Positions 44,565-55,595 of a stretch of DNA of 64,000 nucleotides are shown here, one piece after another (within the stretch, counting starts at the first letter, position 1; every line of letters starts with the position of its first letter). The DNA comes from Ariolimax columbianus (Eukaryota; Mollusca; Gastropoda; Stylommatophora; Arionidae): NCBI GenBank assembly GCA_036924085.1, contig JAVGWX010000002.1:155042816-155106815 (forward strand), in the 5' to 3' direction. A model generated the notes under the pieces. That model did not search any database. It was given only the letters and a program-made list of their open reading frames with translations, and was not told the origin of the DNA. The position numbers and the translations under genes were made by a program.

Positions 44565-44665
44565 ATCCGCTAGTACCAGACGTTGACTACACATTCGGAG
44601 CACGACTGCGCAATAAAGGCAGACCAGATAAATTCAAGATCATTGGGCAGTGGGACAACGTTAAT
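44565..44665 (+). CDS. Hemicentin/VWA7-like protein, exon 4
   Basis: 101 nt. Acceptor CAAACAATAG (AG at 44563-44564), consensus donor GTAAGT at 44666. The first two bases complete the codon left by exon 3; it ends in phase 0. It encodes PLVPDVDYTFGARLRNKGRP then DKFKIIGQWDNVN. 'vPg.tytf.vrLrN.G..D.F.i' is the strand that follows the FQRLSS strand in hemicentin-type proteins, so the order with exon 3 is as expected. The intron before it is 15.7 kb and holds the young LINE and ten tandem arrays. Confidence 0.78.
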
Positions 44666-45779
44666 GTAAGTTCAACTTCCATATCATGTTTTGTATTGGT
44701 GTTTAATCCAAGTAATCTAGTGGCCTCAATCACAGACATATACGAGGAAGCTTCAACTGTAGACCTTAACATTGTGCTAACAAAATTGGAAGCACCACAT
44801 CCTAGTCATGTAAGTTGACAGTACTGTTGCTAAGGACATATAGCGTTTCCTGCAGTGGAATCATGGTACAGATGAGCCGTATGACCCCACGGCAATCGTT
44901 CAAAAGTGGCTGCCAGAATAGTGACAAACTCTAGAGACACATTATTTCTTTATCCGTTTTATTGAGCAGCCAAGTGGTGAAATCTACCGAAAATTATAGA
45001 CAAATACAAATTCAGTACAGATACGCATGTCTGTGACGTCGGGAAGTATAAGAGTAGAGTAGGAAGCTCCGAAACAACGTAAGTTCTGGGGCAGGCTGTT
45101 CTCGACCGGGTCAGGCCATGGCCATTTTAATCTACGTAAAGTAGAGTAAAGAGTAAAGATGGCCATTATCAGGCACACTGTGTAGTGATACTCGAGTCGA
45201 TTGCAGTTGTTAAACGCATCGTGAGGAAAAATCGTAGACTGGCTGTGAATGAAATAACCGCACTTCTGAAAATCAGTCAAGATTCAGCTCAGAACTCTGA
45301 CACCGAGAGTAGAAAGAAAACAATGGATGAACGTGCTTGCTAGAACATAGAACATGAAAATAAAACAATCTGTTTTTCCTGGTCTACTATATATCGTATG
45401 TATCCCAACTTCCCTGTCCGTATTCTGAAAAGATCTTTGTAAGACGAGAATGGAACCCTGGCCACGCTGAGCGCAAATGAGAAGCGGTAACGAATAATTC
45501 GGTCCACACCCACAAGCGAAGAAAAAGTCTCGTCTCTGCGGAAGAAACAAGAACATGGCTACTGCCACATTAAGAACGGGTTGTTTGATGCGACTAATAG
45601 TGAATTCCGATTTGATTAATAAAAAACACTCCAAAACGAATGCCAGATCCCCCAATATGCGAAAGGATAAATCGCACGAGAAAAGGGAGATAGATTAACG
45701 AGGAACCACTTCATTTAAACAAAACAAAAAAAAAGAACTTGCGATAGCAGACTAAATCATTAGACATGCAATGGTTAGA
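44666..45779. other. Intron sequence, nothing recognised
   Basis: No coding or repeat feature is supported. Minus-strand frames here have no recognisable content. Confidence 0.35.
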
Positions 45780-46253
45780 GATTTATAACAAACATCCCAA
45801 GTTCCACGATAAGTCAAATCCTCTGAGATGCCAGAAACCTTTGATGGAATAGTGACAAAGATAAATTTAGAAAGGACATTTATCACAGACGAATGTATTA
45901 AGAGAGTATACCCGCCAGAAACACGGATACACGTACATACAGATGGCTCTTCTAACAAAGCCTCCTTCAATTGAGATTGGGGGGGGGGGGGGCGGGGGGG
46001 GGGTCTATTAAAGAATGGAGTAGAACAAAACTCGAGTATTGAAAACGCTATTATCAACAAGTGTCCCTGTAGGAAACATACCATAACCGTGGAACACATA
46101 CTACAAAGCTGCTAGCTCACAGAGGAAGAGAGAGAACAACTAGTGAAGGATGAGACACACGCTGTATGGAGATAGAACAAACTTATAAACTACGGTGTCC
46201 TTTGTAAGAGAAACCGGAGCCTTGACCTGAAGATGAACGAAGATGAAGAGGAA

Positions 46254-46285
<32 letters not shown>

Positions 46286-46290
46286 AGTAA
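45780..46290 (+). pseudogene. Internally deleted LINE relic with (GAA)n tail
   Basis: The first part reads RVYPPETRIHVHTDGSSNKA (start of the RNase H domain, TDGS, near 45905-45965). A poly-G run at 45968-46002 marks a deletion or rearrangement. Then NAIINKCPCRKHTITVEHIL and QSC-stop (46045-46113) correspond to the terminal CPCGTGKMTTEHLLQNC knuckle of the LINE at 39547. A GAA-rich tail follows at 46245-46288. About 150 residues of the middle are missing. Confidence 0.75.
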
Positions 46291-46949
46291 AGAACAATTA
46301 TAGGTGGGATAGAAACGAAAATAAGCTTACCCTCACACAGAGAGCACATCGTATGAGATGATTAACAGTGCAGTCAAACTTTTATAGACTTTCAGACTAA
46401 GTAGGACAGAAATGAGAATAAAGTCACTGCGACATAGAGAGAACATGGAATGGAGCATTCAATGATTCAGTATAGTCTGGCAAGACTAGACGATTCAATG
46501 TGTTATATAAACAAGAATATAACTGCTGCTCCACCAATATAACTACGTAAGAACCGTTTAGCGTTTCGGTCTATCATAATGCACACAGAAACGGAGCGAG
46601 TGACAGAGACGACAATCCAACCCCTTCCACGCTGTGAGCATGTCGTAGGAGGCGACTTATAGTGCAGCATTACTCCTCTAGTGTAGACGATTCTTCAACT
46701 CATGAAAAGCACACCTTGCTATTCACAAGGATCAAACACCAGCAGAGTGGGGAGTAGCCATCCGGATATACATGAAGACTCCAGAAAGAATGATATTTGC
46801 CATACATGATTTCATCGATTGTATCTGCGTGTGCAATTTGCCATTTAAGTTCTACGAGTAACCATATTGCCATTCTATAAATAGTAATACCATGTTGTTT
46901 GCATGCCAGTTAAACTCATCCCTAGCATGTATTATACGGTGAGCTAAAA
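46291..46949. other. Intron sequence, nothing recognised
   Basis: No supported feature. Confidence 0.35.
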
Positions 46950-47300
46950 ACAAGCATACGCTCAGAAGGAGGGCAGAAAACACGCTACAGAGACTCATTG
47001 AAAGTGTCTCTGAAACGCTTCAATATTTATGTCACCTCCTGAGAGTTGTTTGCACAACACCGTACCACCTGGCGAGCAAGTATCGCTGCAGGTGTTCTAA
47101 TAGCATAGGGTACATCCATCACGGAGGCTCAGCGAAAGCGTTCTGCCCGAAATAATAGTTGACACAACGATTCCACTGCCGGCTCCCCGCAAGTGTGCCT
47201 TGAATGTGGAAGAGTGTGCCGTACCAGGATTTGCTTTACAGTCATCAGAGAACACTTTCGGAGCAATATTCGTATTTCTGTCGCCATGTTGACTTGCGTT
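46950..47300 (+). pseudogene. LINE C-terminal relic with zinc finger
   Basis: The frame near 47160-47265 reads HNDSTAGSPQVCLECGRVCR followed by TRICFTVIREHFR. This CxxCGRxCxxRI...REH pattern is the C-terminal finger of endonuclease/RT LINEs. Upstream sequence (46960-47150) is compatible with the post-RT region but too decayed to align. Confidence 0.55.
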
Positions 47301-47374
47301 AGGAAACTATTACTATGATTATTATTTATGATCATCTGTTGTTGGGTCTACTCTTTTTGATAAATGGCATACCG

Positions 47375-48127
47375 CGCACGTTTCTTGTCCCTTCCTGGCA
47401 ACGGTTACAAATGACATACCGCGCACGTTTCTTGTCACTTCCTGGCAACAGTTATCAATGGCCTACCGTGACTCGCACGTTTCTTGTCACGTCCTGGCAA
47501 CGTATACCAGTAGCATACCGTGACTCGCACGTTTCTTGTCACTTCCTGACATGGTTTACCAATGGCGTACTGTGCACGTTTCTTGTCACTTCCTGACAAC
47601 GGTTACCAATGGCATACCGCGCACGTTTCTTGTCACTTCCTGACTACGGTTACCAAAGGCATAGCGTGACTCGCATGTTTCTTGTCACTTCCTGGCAACG
47701 GTTACCAAAGGCATACCGTGACTCGCATGTTTCTCGTCACTTCCTGGCAACGGTTACCAAAGGCATACCGTGACTCGCATGTTTCTTGTCACTCCCTGGC
47801 AATGGTTACCAAAAGCATACCGTGACTCGCAATTTTTCTTGTCACTTCCTGGTAACGGTTACCAAAAGCATACCGTGACTCGCATGTTTCTTGTCACTTC
47901 CTGGTAACGGTTACCAAAAGCATACTGTGACTCGCATGTTTCTTGTCACTTCCTGGCAACGGTTACCAAAAGCATACCGTGACTCCCATGTTTCTTGTCA
48001 CTTCCTGGCAACGGTTACCAAAAGCATGCCGTGACTCGCCTGTTTCTTGTCACTTCCTGGCAACGGTTACCAAAAGCATACCGTGACTCGCATGTTTTAT
48101 GTCACTTCCTGGTAACGGTTACCAACT
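47375..48127. repeat. 52-bp minisatellite
   Basis: About 15 copies of a 52-bp unit, core TTTCTTGTCACTTCCTGGCA then ACGGTTACCAAAAGCATACC. Units in the first third are shorter (about 46 bp) and more diverged; the right part is homogeneous. Confidence 0.92.
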
Positions 48128-49538
48128 CAAACTGTATCATTATTTCCGTGATTTTGTTGGGATTTATTAGTTATTTGCATTAGTTCGTCCTTTCTGACAA
48201 AAACATTGTCACAGTAACATGGTTTTCGTTTTGTTTTTAATTGAGGTACGATTACTGAGAAATGACCTCTGTATGCTGTCAGGACGCTCAACATTATCAA
48301 TGACATTTGTCTGAGTATGCTGCTCATGGTCTCCAGCACGAAAAAGGCAAAATTCTGAAGTTGCCACCAAGACGAGACTCTCGGGAAAACATACGCTTTC
48401 TTTGCGTGCCCAATACGCGTTTGCCTAAGCAGCTGTTGTGCAGAGAGTCCAGAACTGGCAAGCGCTCTTCAGGGGAACGTCAGAAAGTAATGGAATAACT
48501 GTCTGAAAGTATCGTTGAACAGTTTCCACACTGATGTCGCTGTTTGAGAGCTGCTTGCTCCGAACCGCTCAGTCTAGCACCCTGCCGTCACACAGGTTGC
48601 TCGCCTCGCCTAAAAGGGAATCATACTAATACGGAGAAAACATGAGAACATCACGAAAGGACATAATGTAATTCGGCCTAATGACTAACCCTGTTCACAT
48701 GTGCAGCACGTGAGTACCACGCTCTGATCTAGCTGCACAGTCACATGCGGTCACATCTGTATGCACATCTTTGCTTGCAATAGGCAACTGTTATTACTAT
48801 TATTATTTATGCGTTTATCGATTCCTGACCATCAGTACTGTCTCAGATCTGATTTATTTAAGAAACAATCACTCATAATCTCAGACGTGGCCAATTTCAA
48901 TTAGGTCAGATACAATACATGTGCTGATCAGTGAAATAGAGGCAGCCGATCCTGACAGGAAACAACATATGAATAGTGATTTCCCAAAGGGCAAGGGATT
49001 ATTATGCATTTGCAAGGTTCTTTGAATGCATTTATATCAGAGTACTGAGCCACTCCATTTAATTAACATTTATGCATACGTGTGTTTTTTCTTCAAATTT
49101 TCAATCAAAACATTTTAAGATTGTCTTTCATTTTTCTGGCATTTCTCCTCACGCATATTTAAATAATGTCTTTTCACGAGATGTCCTTTTGGCACAGGCA
49201 CAAAGTCAGCTAACATTTTCTCCAATAACAGGAGTAATCGTCTGCTCCACTTTTCTAGTAAAATTTGTTTTGTCACAAACATCTTGCGGGCGATAATCCA
49301 CGACTCAGCGGGATTAACTCGTTTGCCAGGGGGATGGAAAAATGTAGTAATAGAAAAAGAGACGAGAGAAGAAGAAAGAGGAAGTGAATAGAAGTATAAA
49401 TCTAAGAATAATACGCAGAAAAAAATTTAATAAAGATGTTCAAAACAAGTGCAAAAAAGTTAATAGTTCGAAGAAAAAAAAATTATAATAAGAAGAATTT
49501 GACGAAAACTAGTAGAAAAACTTACATAAAATTATTAA
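48128..49538. other. Intron sequence, nothing recognised
   Basis: 1.4 kb without a feature that I can support. 49340-49540 becomes A- and GAA-rich. Confidence 0.4.
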
Positions 49539-49589
49539 TAGAAGAAGAAGAAGAAGAAGAAGAAGAAGAAGAAGAAGAAGAAGAAACAT

Positions 49590-49618
<29 letters not shown>
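49539..49618. repeat. (GAA)n-AAACATT-(TTC)n inverted microsatellite
   Basis: About 14 GAA repeats (49539-49583), the spacer AAACATT, then about nine TTC repeats (49591-49618). The left arm is pre-existing GAA DNA; the right arm is the (GAA)n tail of the LINE inserted on the minus strand. The arms can pair as a hairpin. Confidence 0.88.
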
Positions 49619-49620
<2 letters not shown>

Positions 49621-52600
49621 GCTGTCAGACGTCGACCTTTATTTTTTCGAAAAAAGCAGCGGTCATCCTGAGGCTGTCGACACTGCCGTAGAGCTTGTCT
49701 AGTGTTGCCACTGGTGATAGCCACATCTGCTCTCTGATCCTCGTATGTCGGGCAGTTTTGCAGCAAATGTTCAGCGGTAATTTTTCCGGTACCACACGTG
49801 CATTCGTTGGTGCCACCTATCTTCAATTTGTTGAATAGGTGGTACCTCAGTCTATTGTGGCCAGTGCGAAGTCTGAAGACCACGACCTGCTCTCTTCTGT
49901 TCAACTGGTAATAGGCATCGTTTTTGGTGTAGCCAGTATGTTCTGTTTCCCATTTGGTCATGTATCTAGCTCTAATAAGCCGTTTTGACTCTTCGTATGT
50001 CACAGTGGTATCTGGTTGTGGTAGTCTTGCACCTTCTTTTGCCAGTCTGTCTGCTTCCTCGTTGCCTTGGATGTTACAGTGGGATGGAACCCACTGTAAC
50101 ACTACACTTTGTGGTGCGGACTGCTGGCATAGTTGACAGAGTACTGCTTTTATATCATTAAGTTCAGTATTTGTCTGGCTTTTCAGTGCTGTGACTACGG
50201 CCACGGTATTGTAAGCAGGACTATATAGTTTTCATTTCTTTTACCTGTCACCATTTCTTCCACTGCCACCCTCAGTGCCTCTGCCTCCGCTCTGAAATTG
50301 CTTGTGTATTTTCCAGTTGCCAATGACAGTGTTATTTTCCTGCCATTTGGTAGGCTCAGGAATGCCCCTGCCCCTCCGTTCTGTGTTGTGTTTCTTACAG
50401 AACCGTCGGTGTATGCATGGGTCCAGTCCATGCTTGGGTAGTTTTTCGTTTTGTACCTCAGGGTTGTATCTCTTCTTTCTTTTTCAGTCTGGCAGTTTTT
50501 GTTTCCAATACCTGGTATATTTTCTACCACCTCTGGAAATATATGCTGCCTCCAGGTAGGTTTTCGTACAGTGAGGATGGGCTTTGGTGTTGTTAGTGCG
50601 TTCATAGGGTCTTCGTGCATCTTTGCTTTGGCTATCTCTGCAAAGTTTCTCCGCTTTAGTTTCCCATTTCCAAAATTGTTTAGTCTCTGGTGCATTGTAT
50701 GGTCAGTCAGTCTTCTGAGTTTCCCTGCTTGCTGCTGGGCTCTGCAGTCTCTTCTGTCGGTCATGGATTGCAGTTTTGTAATCTTTTCAAGTTCTACAAT
50801 TGGCTTTGACTTCATGCCTCCTGTTATAACTCTCATGGCTTGGTTTTGGAGTTTGCTAATTTTATCGAAGTTCGCCTTTGCTGCTGTTGTCCATGCCGCA
50901 ATGCCATACTCGAGGATTGGTCTAACTCTTCCAGTGTACAGTTTCTTTAGTATACTTTCGTCTGCTCCCCAGCTTGTGCCAGAAAGTTTCTTCATGATTG
51001 CCATTCTTTCTCTGGCTCTCACTCGGTTTCTCTCGATCTGACTGTTCCATGTCATGCGCCGATCAAATGTGACTCCCCTGTAGTTTGGGTTGTCGTTTGG
51101 CCGCAGGTATTTGCCATTAAGACTTAATTTGGTGTTTTGGGGTTTGTTTGATAGCGAGAATATTGTACATGCGGTCTTTTCCTCGTTTATTTTGACCAGC
51201 CCTGAGTTCGCCCACTCTTCCAGCGATGTTAGGGCCTGCTGCATCCGATAACTTGCTATGGTGAGATTCTTTTCAGATTTCACATAGCCAGATCGTCTGT
51301 AAACATTGAGCTATGGACTCTTCTTGGTATATTCTCTGTTATGCTATTAATATACACCAGGAAGAGTGTGGGAGACAGTACTCCCCTTGGGGTACTCCCT
51401 GCTCAAGCGTCACCTTTTTGCTCATCTGCCCTTGTACTTTAACTTTGTCTGTTCTGTTTTTGAGGTAGTGACTGATCCATTTGTACATTTTCGCACATAC
51501 TTCACTTCTTCTTAGCTTGATTCTAAGTCCCTCTTTCCAGACTTTGTCAAATGCCTTTTCTAGGTCCACCCAAACCGCTACTGTGTGTTTTTGCACCTGG
51601 TAGGCATCTTCTATTTCCTGGGCTATGAGGATGACCTGATCCTCAGTGGATCTGTGCTGTCTAAAGCCTGCTTGCTGTGGAATTAGTATGTGTTTTTCTT
51701 CCAGATGCCACATCAGTCTGGTGTCTATCCTACGTTCCATCAGTTTGCCTACGCAGCTCAGTAGGCTGATAGGCCTGTATCCATTTGAATCTGTTTTGTC
51801 TTTTTCTTTCTTTGGTACTGGTACAAGTACTGCGTCTTTCCATGCCTGGGGGTACAATACCCTTTTTCCAGCTTTAGTTCAGGACTGATAGTAGTTTCCT
51901 CTTTGCTGTTTGGCCCAGCCCCATCAGCATTTAGTTTGTTATCCAGTCTTTTCCGGGAGATTTCCTTTTCTTTAATGTTCTCATGGCCTCTCCATTTCAT
52001 TCATTGTTAATTTTGCCATCATATGCTCTTCTGGTGCCATATTGATGTTGTCGTGCCCCTTTTGCTCTTCACTAATATCTGTATGCCTATCTGCAGGGAC
52101 ATCAATGTGGTTTGCTCTGGCATAATGTTTAATAAAGGCGTTTGCTACTTTTTTCCAGTGAGCATGTTGTCACCCTTCTTGATTGTAATTTGTTTGTTTG
52201 ATGGAATTTCGTCATTCATGGCTCTGACTAACTTCCATAGTTTTTTCCCTTTTTTGTCTAAATTGAGGCTTTCTGTTTTGTTTTTCCAGCTTTCTCTTGT
52301 TGTTTGGTTTAGAGTGTATTAGTATTTCGCCGTGGTGGCTTTGAGGGCGATATTAGCCTCCATAGATTGTTCTCTCTCTGTCGTGTTCCTAGCATTTGTG
52401 ACTTCGTCTTCCGCTTTCTGCAATTCATCATTCCAATAGGGCTTATAATTTTTCCTTGCCCCTCTTGGGATGGTTTCAGTGGCAGCTTGCATTATTGCTT
52501 TGCTTAGGTTTTCCACCATGGGCTTCATTTTGTTATTCCGTGTGTTGATGGTTTCACACAGCCCATCTGTCAGGCTTGCAAATCTGTGCCAGTCGGCTCG

Positions 52601-52666
52601 TTTGTAATTCCAACGTTGGAGCGGTTTTGTTTCCCGTGGGCCTACTTCCATATCAACTTCTAGAAA
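49591..52666 (-). mobile_element. LINE copy 2, 3.1 kb, inverted, with target duplication
   Basis: Same family as 39547-41578 but longer and on the minus strand. A short target duplication AAACATT is at 49584-49590 and 52667-52673; a looser match AGAARAAACATT extends it. The 5' end (52666) lies in the linker before RT. The 3' tail is (GAA)9. It inserted into GAA-rich DNA that continues on the right at 52720-52812. Confidence 0.88.
49617..52640 (-). pseudogene. LINE ORF2, copy 2, frameshifted
   Basis: From 52640 downwards: ETKPLQRWNYKRADWHRFAS and NYKPYWNDELQKAEDEV (linker between endonuclease and RT), then AWKDAVLVPVPKKEKDKTDS followed by NGYRPISLLS and GFRQHRSTEDQVILIAQEIE (RT), then AVWVDLEKAFDKVWKEG. 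A one-base loss after GVPQG shifts the frame near 51385. The catalytic box reads FTDDLAM (51303-51292), a change from FADD, and another frameshift follows at about 51285. A long frame then covers the thumb, the RNase H start (HAYTDGS) and FRAEAEALRVAV. A shift near 50200 leads into AVVTALKSQTNTELNDIKAV and the CTCGTGKITAEHLLQNCP knuckle. At least four disruptions make it dead. It shows 600 bp of RT N-side that copy 1 lacks. Confidence 0.88.
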
Positions 52667-52719
52667 AAACATTTGAAAGAGAAGAAAATGAACATATACA
52701 AAACGATAAATAATTAGAA

Positions 52720-52812
52720 GAGGGTAAAGAAGAAAAAGAAGAAAAAGAAGAAGAAGAAGAAGAAGAAGAAGAAGAAAAAGAAGAAGAAGAAGAATAAAAA
52801 AAGAAGAAGACG
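52720..52812. repeat. GAA-rich microsatellite
   Basis: Interrupted (GAA)n with AAAAAG variants, the right flank of the target site of LINE copy 2. Confidence 0.85.
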
Positions 52813-53094
52813 TTGCTAATTCCACTCGTATTTAAGACAGATGCTCCTGAAGCCTTTCTTTAATGGTCAGCTGCAGCGACTTTCCTTACATTTCGAGGCG
52901 TACTTGAGAAAGCGGATCCTGGTCCTACTGGCTGCGATGCAATTCGATGCTCCTCAATATGCTATAGGGATCATAGTGCCGATCCCCACCGTCTTAGCGA
53001 GATTGGCATGAAACAACCTGTTTCCGTGGAGAATTGATTGAAAGTGAGGTGTAATATTGATCACTATATCTTGCCTGACCAGAACCTCCACTTC
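52813..53094. other. Intron spacer
   Basis: No recognised feature. Confidence 0.3.
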
Positions 53095-53580
53095 CCAGAT
53101 AAAGAAGAAGGAAAAGAAGAAGATAACGAAGAAAATAGAAATAAAAAGAGACAGAGAACGAGAAATAAAAGATGATGCTTTATTAAAATGATGTGGAAAA
53201 AAAGATAACATAAATACGTAGAATAAGCGGAGGAAAAGGAAGAAATGGAAGAAGAAGAAGACGAAAAAAACAAAACAATGAAGAAGGAGTCGAAGAAAAA
53301 ATAGAGAAAAAGCAGAAGAAATGTGGATGAAAACTTTAGAAATATTGGAAGAAGAAGTAGACGAAGAATAAGAATAAGAATAAGATGAAGAAAAAGAAGA
53401 AGAAAAAGAAAAAAGGAAATAAAATTGTAAGCAGTAGTAGGGATGACAAGAATAAAAATAAAGAGGGAAAATCAGTCAAATTCAGAATAAATAGAAGAAG
53501 AGAACGAGGAAGAAAGAGAGGAAAACAATGAAGAACAAGAAGAAGAAATATAAAGAATAAAAGAAGAATAAGTAGAACAT
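53095..53580. repeat. Purine-rich tract (GAA-derived)
   Basis: The plus strand is more than 85% purine by eye, with many GAAGAAGAAG and GAATAAGAAT runs. It ends about 55 bp before exon 5. Minus-strand hydrophobic 'proteins' rich in F, L and S are composition artefacts. Confidence 0.8.
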
Positions 53581-53633
53581 ATTGCAACACTTGTTTCTAG
53601 AAATGCTAACTATCTGTTTCACATTTTCTTCAG

Positions 53634-53743
53634 TATTTCACTGTGAAGATTGTACCTGACGTGCTGCAGGGGGCACAAGATGGAATCTATCACGTGGCAG
53701 TTGTCGTCAGAATCCAGCCTTCAATCTACTTTATCACGAAAGG
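53634..53743 (+). CDS. Hemicentin/VWA7-like protein, exon 5
   Basis: 110 nt. Acceptor CATTTTCTTCAG ends at 53633 with a strong pyrimidine tract; donor GTACGA at 53744. It starts in phase 0, as required by exon 4, and ends in phase 2. It encodes YFTVKIVPDVLQGAQDGIYH then VAVVVRIQPSIYFITK. Reading through the donor hits a stop within eight codons (TKGYDQF-stop), which supports splicing here. The segment alternates hydrophobic residues as a beta-strand pair and continues the beta-sandwich domain. Confidence 0.72.
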
Positions 53744-53816
53744 GTACGATCAATTCTAAATCAACATTTCTGGCTCAAACAATACTACACTGTCTATTTT
53801 TGTATACCTTTTATAG

Positions 53817-53865
53817 GTCTCCATATACCCAAGGGGTGCTCAGGTTGGAACGAATAGGCCCACTG
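53817..53865 (+). CDS. Hemicentin/VWA7-like protein, small exon 6
   Basis: 49 nt, preceded by an intron of only 73 bp (acceptor CCTTTTATAG, AG at 53815-53816) and followed by donor GTACGT at 53866. It starts in phase 2 and ends in phase 0, matching exons 5 and 7 exactly. It encodes SPYTQGVLRLERIGPL after the split glycine. The evidence is the phase fit on both sides and the open frame; the peptide itself is too short to identify. The 73-bp intron is very short compared with the other introns. Confidence 0.6.
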
Positions 53866-54039
53866 GTACGTTTAAAGTTGTGTCTGTAACTGGCAGTCTC
53901 ATCATATAACATTGCTATTTAAATCGCCGCCAAAAATACCCAGATACAAGTTATTTTGCTAAGGGATATATGTGGTTGTGTGCCTGTGCTTCCCTGGGAA
54001 CAGAAAGGTGAATCTCCATCTTTATACTTCTGCATTAAT

Positions 54040-54665
54040 GCTACAATCATGGCTTCAGCCTACTCGTGTCTGAGTGCTACAATCATGGCTTCAGCCTACT
54101 CGTGTCTGAGTGCTACAATCATGGCTTCAGTATACTCGTGTCTGAGTGCTACAATCATGGCTTCAGTCTACTCGTGTCTGAGTGCTACAATCATGGCTTC
54201 AGCCTACTCGTGTCTGAGTGCTACAATCATGGCTTCAGTCTACTCGTGTCTGAGTGCTACAATCATGGCTTCAGCCTACTCGTGTCTGAGTGCTACAATC
54301 ATGGCTTCAGTCTACTCGTGTCTGAGTGCTACAATCATGGCTTCAGCCTACTCGTGTCTGAGTGCTACAATCATGGCTTCAGCCTACTCGTATCTGAGTG
54401 CTACAATCATGGCTTCAGCCTACTCGTGTCTCAGTGCTACAATCATGGCTTCAGTCTACTCGTGTCTGAGTGCTACAATCATGGCTTCAGCCTACTCGTG
54501 TCTGAGTGCTACAATCATGGCTTCAGCCTACTCGTGTCTCAGTGCTACAATCATGGCTTCAGTCTACTTGTGTCTGAGTGCTACAATCATGGATTTAGTC
54601 TACTCGTGTCTGAGTGCTACAATCATGATAACGGGCTACTCGTGTTTGAGCTCTTCAATCAGATA
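54040..54665. repeat. 36-bp minisatellite
   Basis: About 17 copies of a 36-bp unit, core GCTACAATCATGGCTTCAGC then CTACTCGTGTCTGAGT. Variants CAGTC and CAGCC alternate irregularly. 36 is a multiple of three, giving two overlapping 200-codon frames that are artefacts. It starts 175 bp after exon 6. Confidence 0.93.
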
Positions 54666-54689
54666 GCAGCCTACTCGTGTCACCTTTGT

Positions 54690-55009
54690 CCATAAAAGGC
54701 TCTAATGGAATCAGAATCTCAGCTCTTTCGCTGCCTTGAAACCCCATCACGACTAGGACAGTACATGCACACTAGCCCCTGCATGTTTGAGGGATCTGTA
54801 GCTGACATTCATTCATGTCTAACCCAGCCTTTCTATATCTACCGAAGCAAGAATGGGGAGTCTGAAACGCTGACCGTCCTTGTTAAAGAGTTCTCAGATA
54901 ACCGACTCTTGGCTGAGATCAATGTCTCCAACTCCATTCGATGATGAGAGCTTCTCATATACCACATGCAAGAGCTCCTCTGTAGTGGAGTCGTACTGCA
55001 TTCGCTTAT
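54690..55009 (+). other. Unrecognised stretch with a 79-codon frame
   Basis: The frame 54705-54944 encodes MESESQLFRCLETPSRLGQY and later KNGESETLTVLVKEFSDNRL. I do not recognise it. No splice sites or transposon context are evident. It sits between a minisatellite and a SINE. It may be an exon of a nested gene or a dispersed repeat. Confidence 0.25.
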
Positions 55010-55022
55010 CACAACACATGAC

Positions 55023-55385
55023 GGGATCAAGATGCTGAGCAGCGCATGAGCTGCAGTGGTCAGCGACCCATAGCTGACTGCTAGCGTCAGGGCCAGCAGA
55101 CTAGACCTGCCAAGACCATTCTACACCTACAAGTGGTGATCCTGGATAACAGGCTGCAGCAGGCAGACTGCCAAGGCGAAGGGATCGAATAGAGAATGCT
55201 AACCCGGTACTAAAAAAATGCTTGCTGAAGTCGGATGTGTTGGACCGAAAGGTGCAAATATCGCAGTCAAATTTGTAAACTACGACACAACGCATTCCGT
55301 TCTCTGGACTACATTCTGCTACTTAAGCCCTTTCAGGGTTTGGTAGCTGGAGATTGAGAACGAACGAAGCCAAGCCAAGCCAAGC
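55023..55385 (+). mobile_element. SINE, complete copy with 13-bp target duplication
   Basis: 363 bp, sense strand plus. The target duplication CACAACACATGAC is perfect (55010-55022 and 55386-55398). It starts GGGATCAAGATGCTGAGCAG, has CTGAAGTCGGATGTGTTGGA at about 55217-55236, a GTAAACTACGACACAACGC block, and ends with GAGAACGAAC plus a (GCCAA)n tail. This copy fixes the true ends of the element. Confidence 0.92.
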
Positions 55386-55399
55386 CACAACACATGACC

Positions 55400-55595
55400 A
55401 GGTTAGATTCCCGGGATCGATGCCCTACGTTTCATCCGGCTATAATTTGTTACCAGGGTTTACTGCTGTGAAAGGAAAGGCGGCAAGGAAAGGAACTGGC
55501 CACCTACCTTAAAGCAAATTGAGGCTTAGTTCAATGAAGTATCTTACACTTTATCCTCAACAGCATTGTCTGCTGTAGGACAGCCTTGACCGTTA
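55400..55595 (+). mobile_element. Second-type tRNA-derived SINE, 5'-truncated
   Basis: Begins at a B-box-like TTCCCGGGATCGATGCCC. The body has AGGAACTGGCCACC, GGCTTAGTTCAATGAAG and CAGCATTGTCTGCTGTAGGA, matching 31690-31795. The A-box half is absent. Confidence 0.6.

Noticed and set aside
53336..53590. Membrane-like protein rich in L and F on the minus strand
   Set aside because: Complement of a GAA-rich purine tract; composition artefact. The same applies to 57441-58136 and 52319-52825 (first part).
53956..54695. Two overlapping 200-codon frames (SATIMASAYSCL, SECYNHGFSLLV)
   Set aside because: 36-bp minisatellite; period divisible by three.
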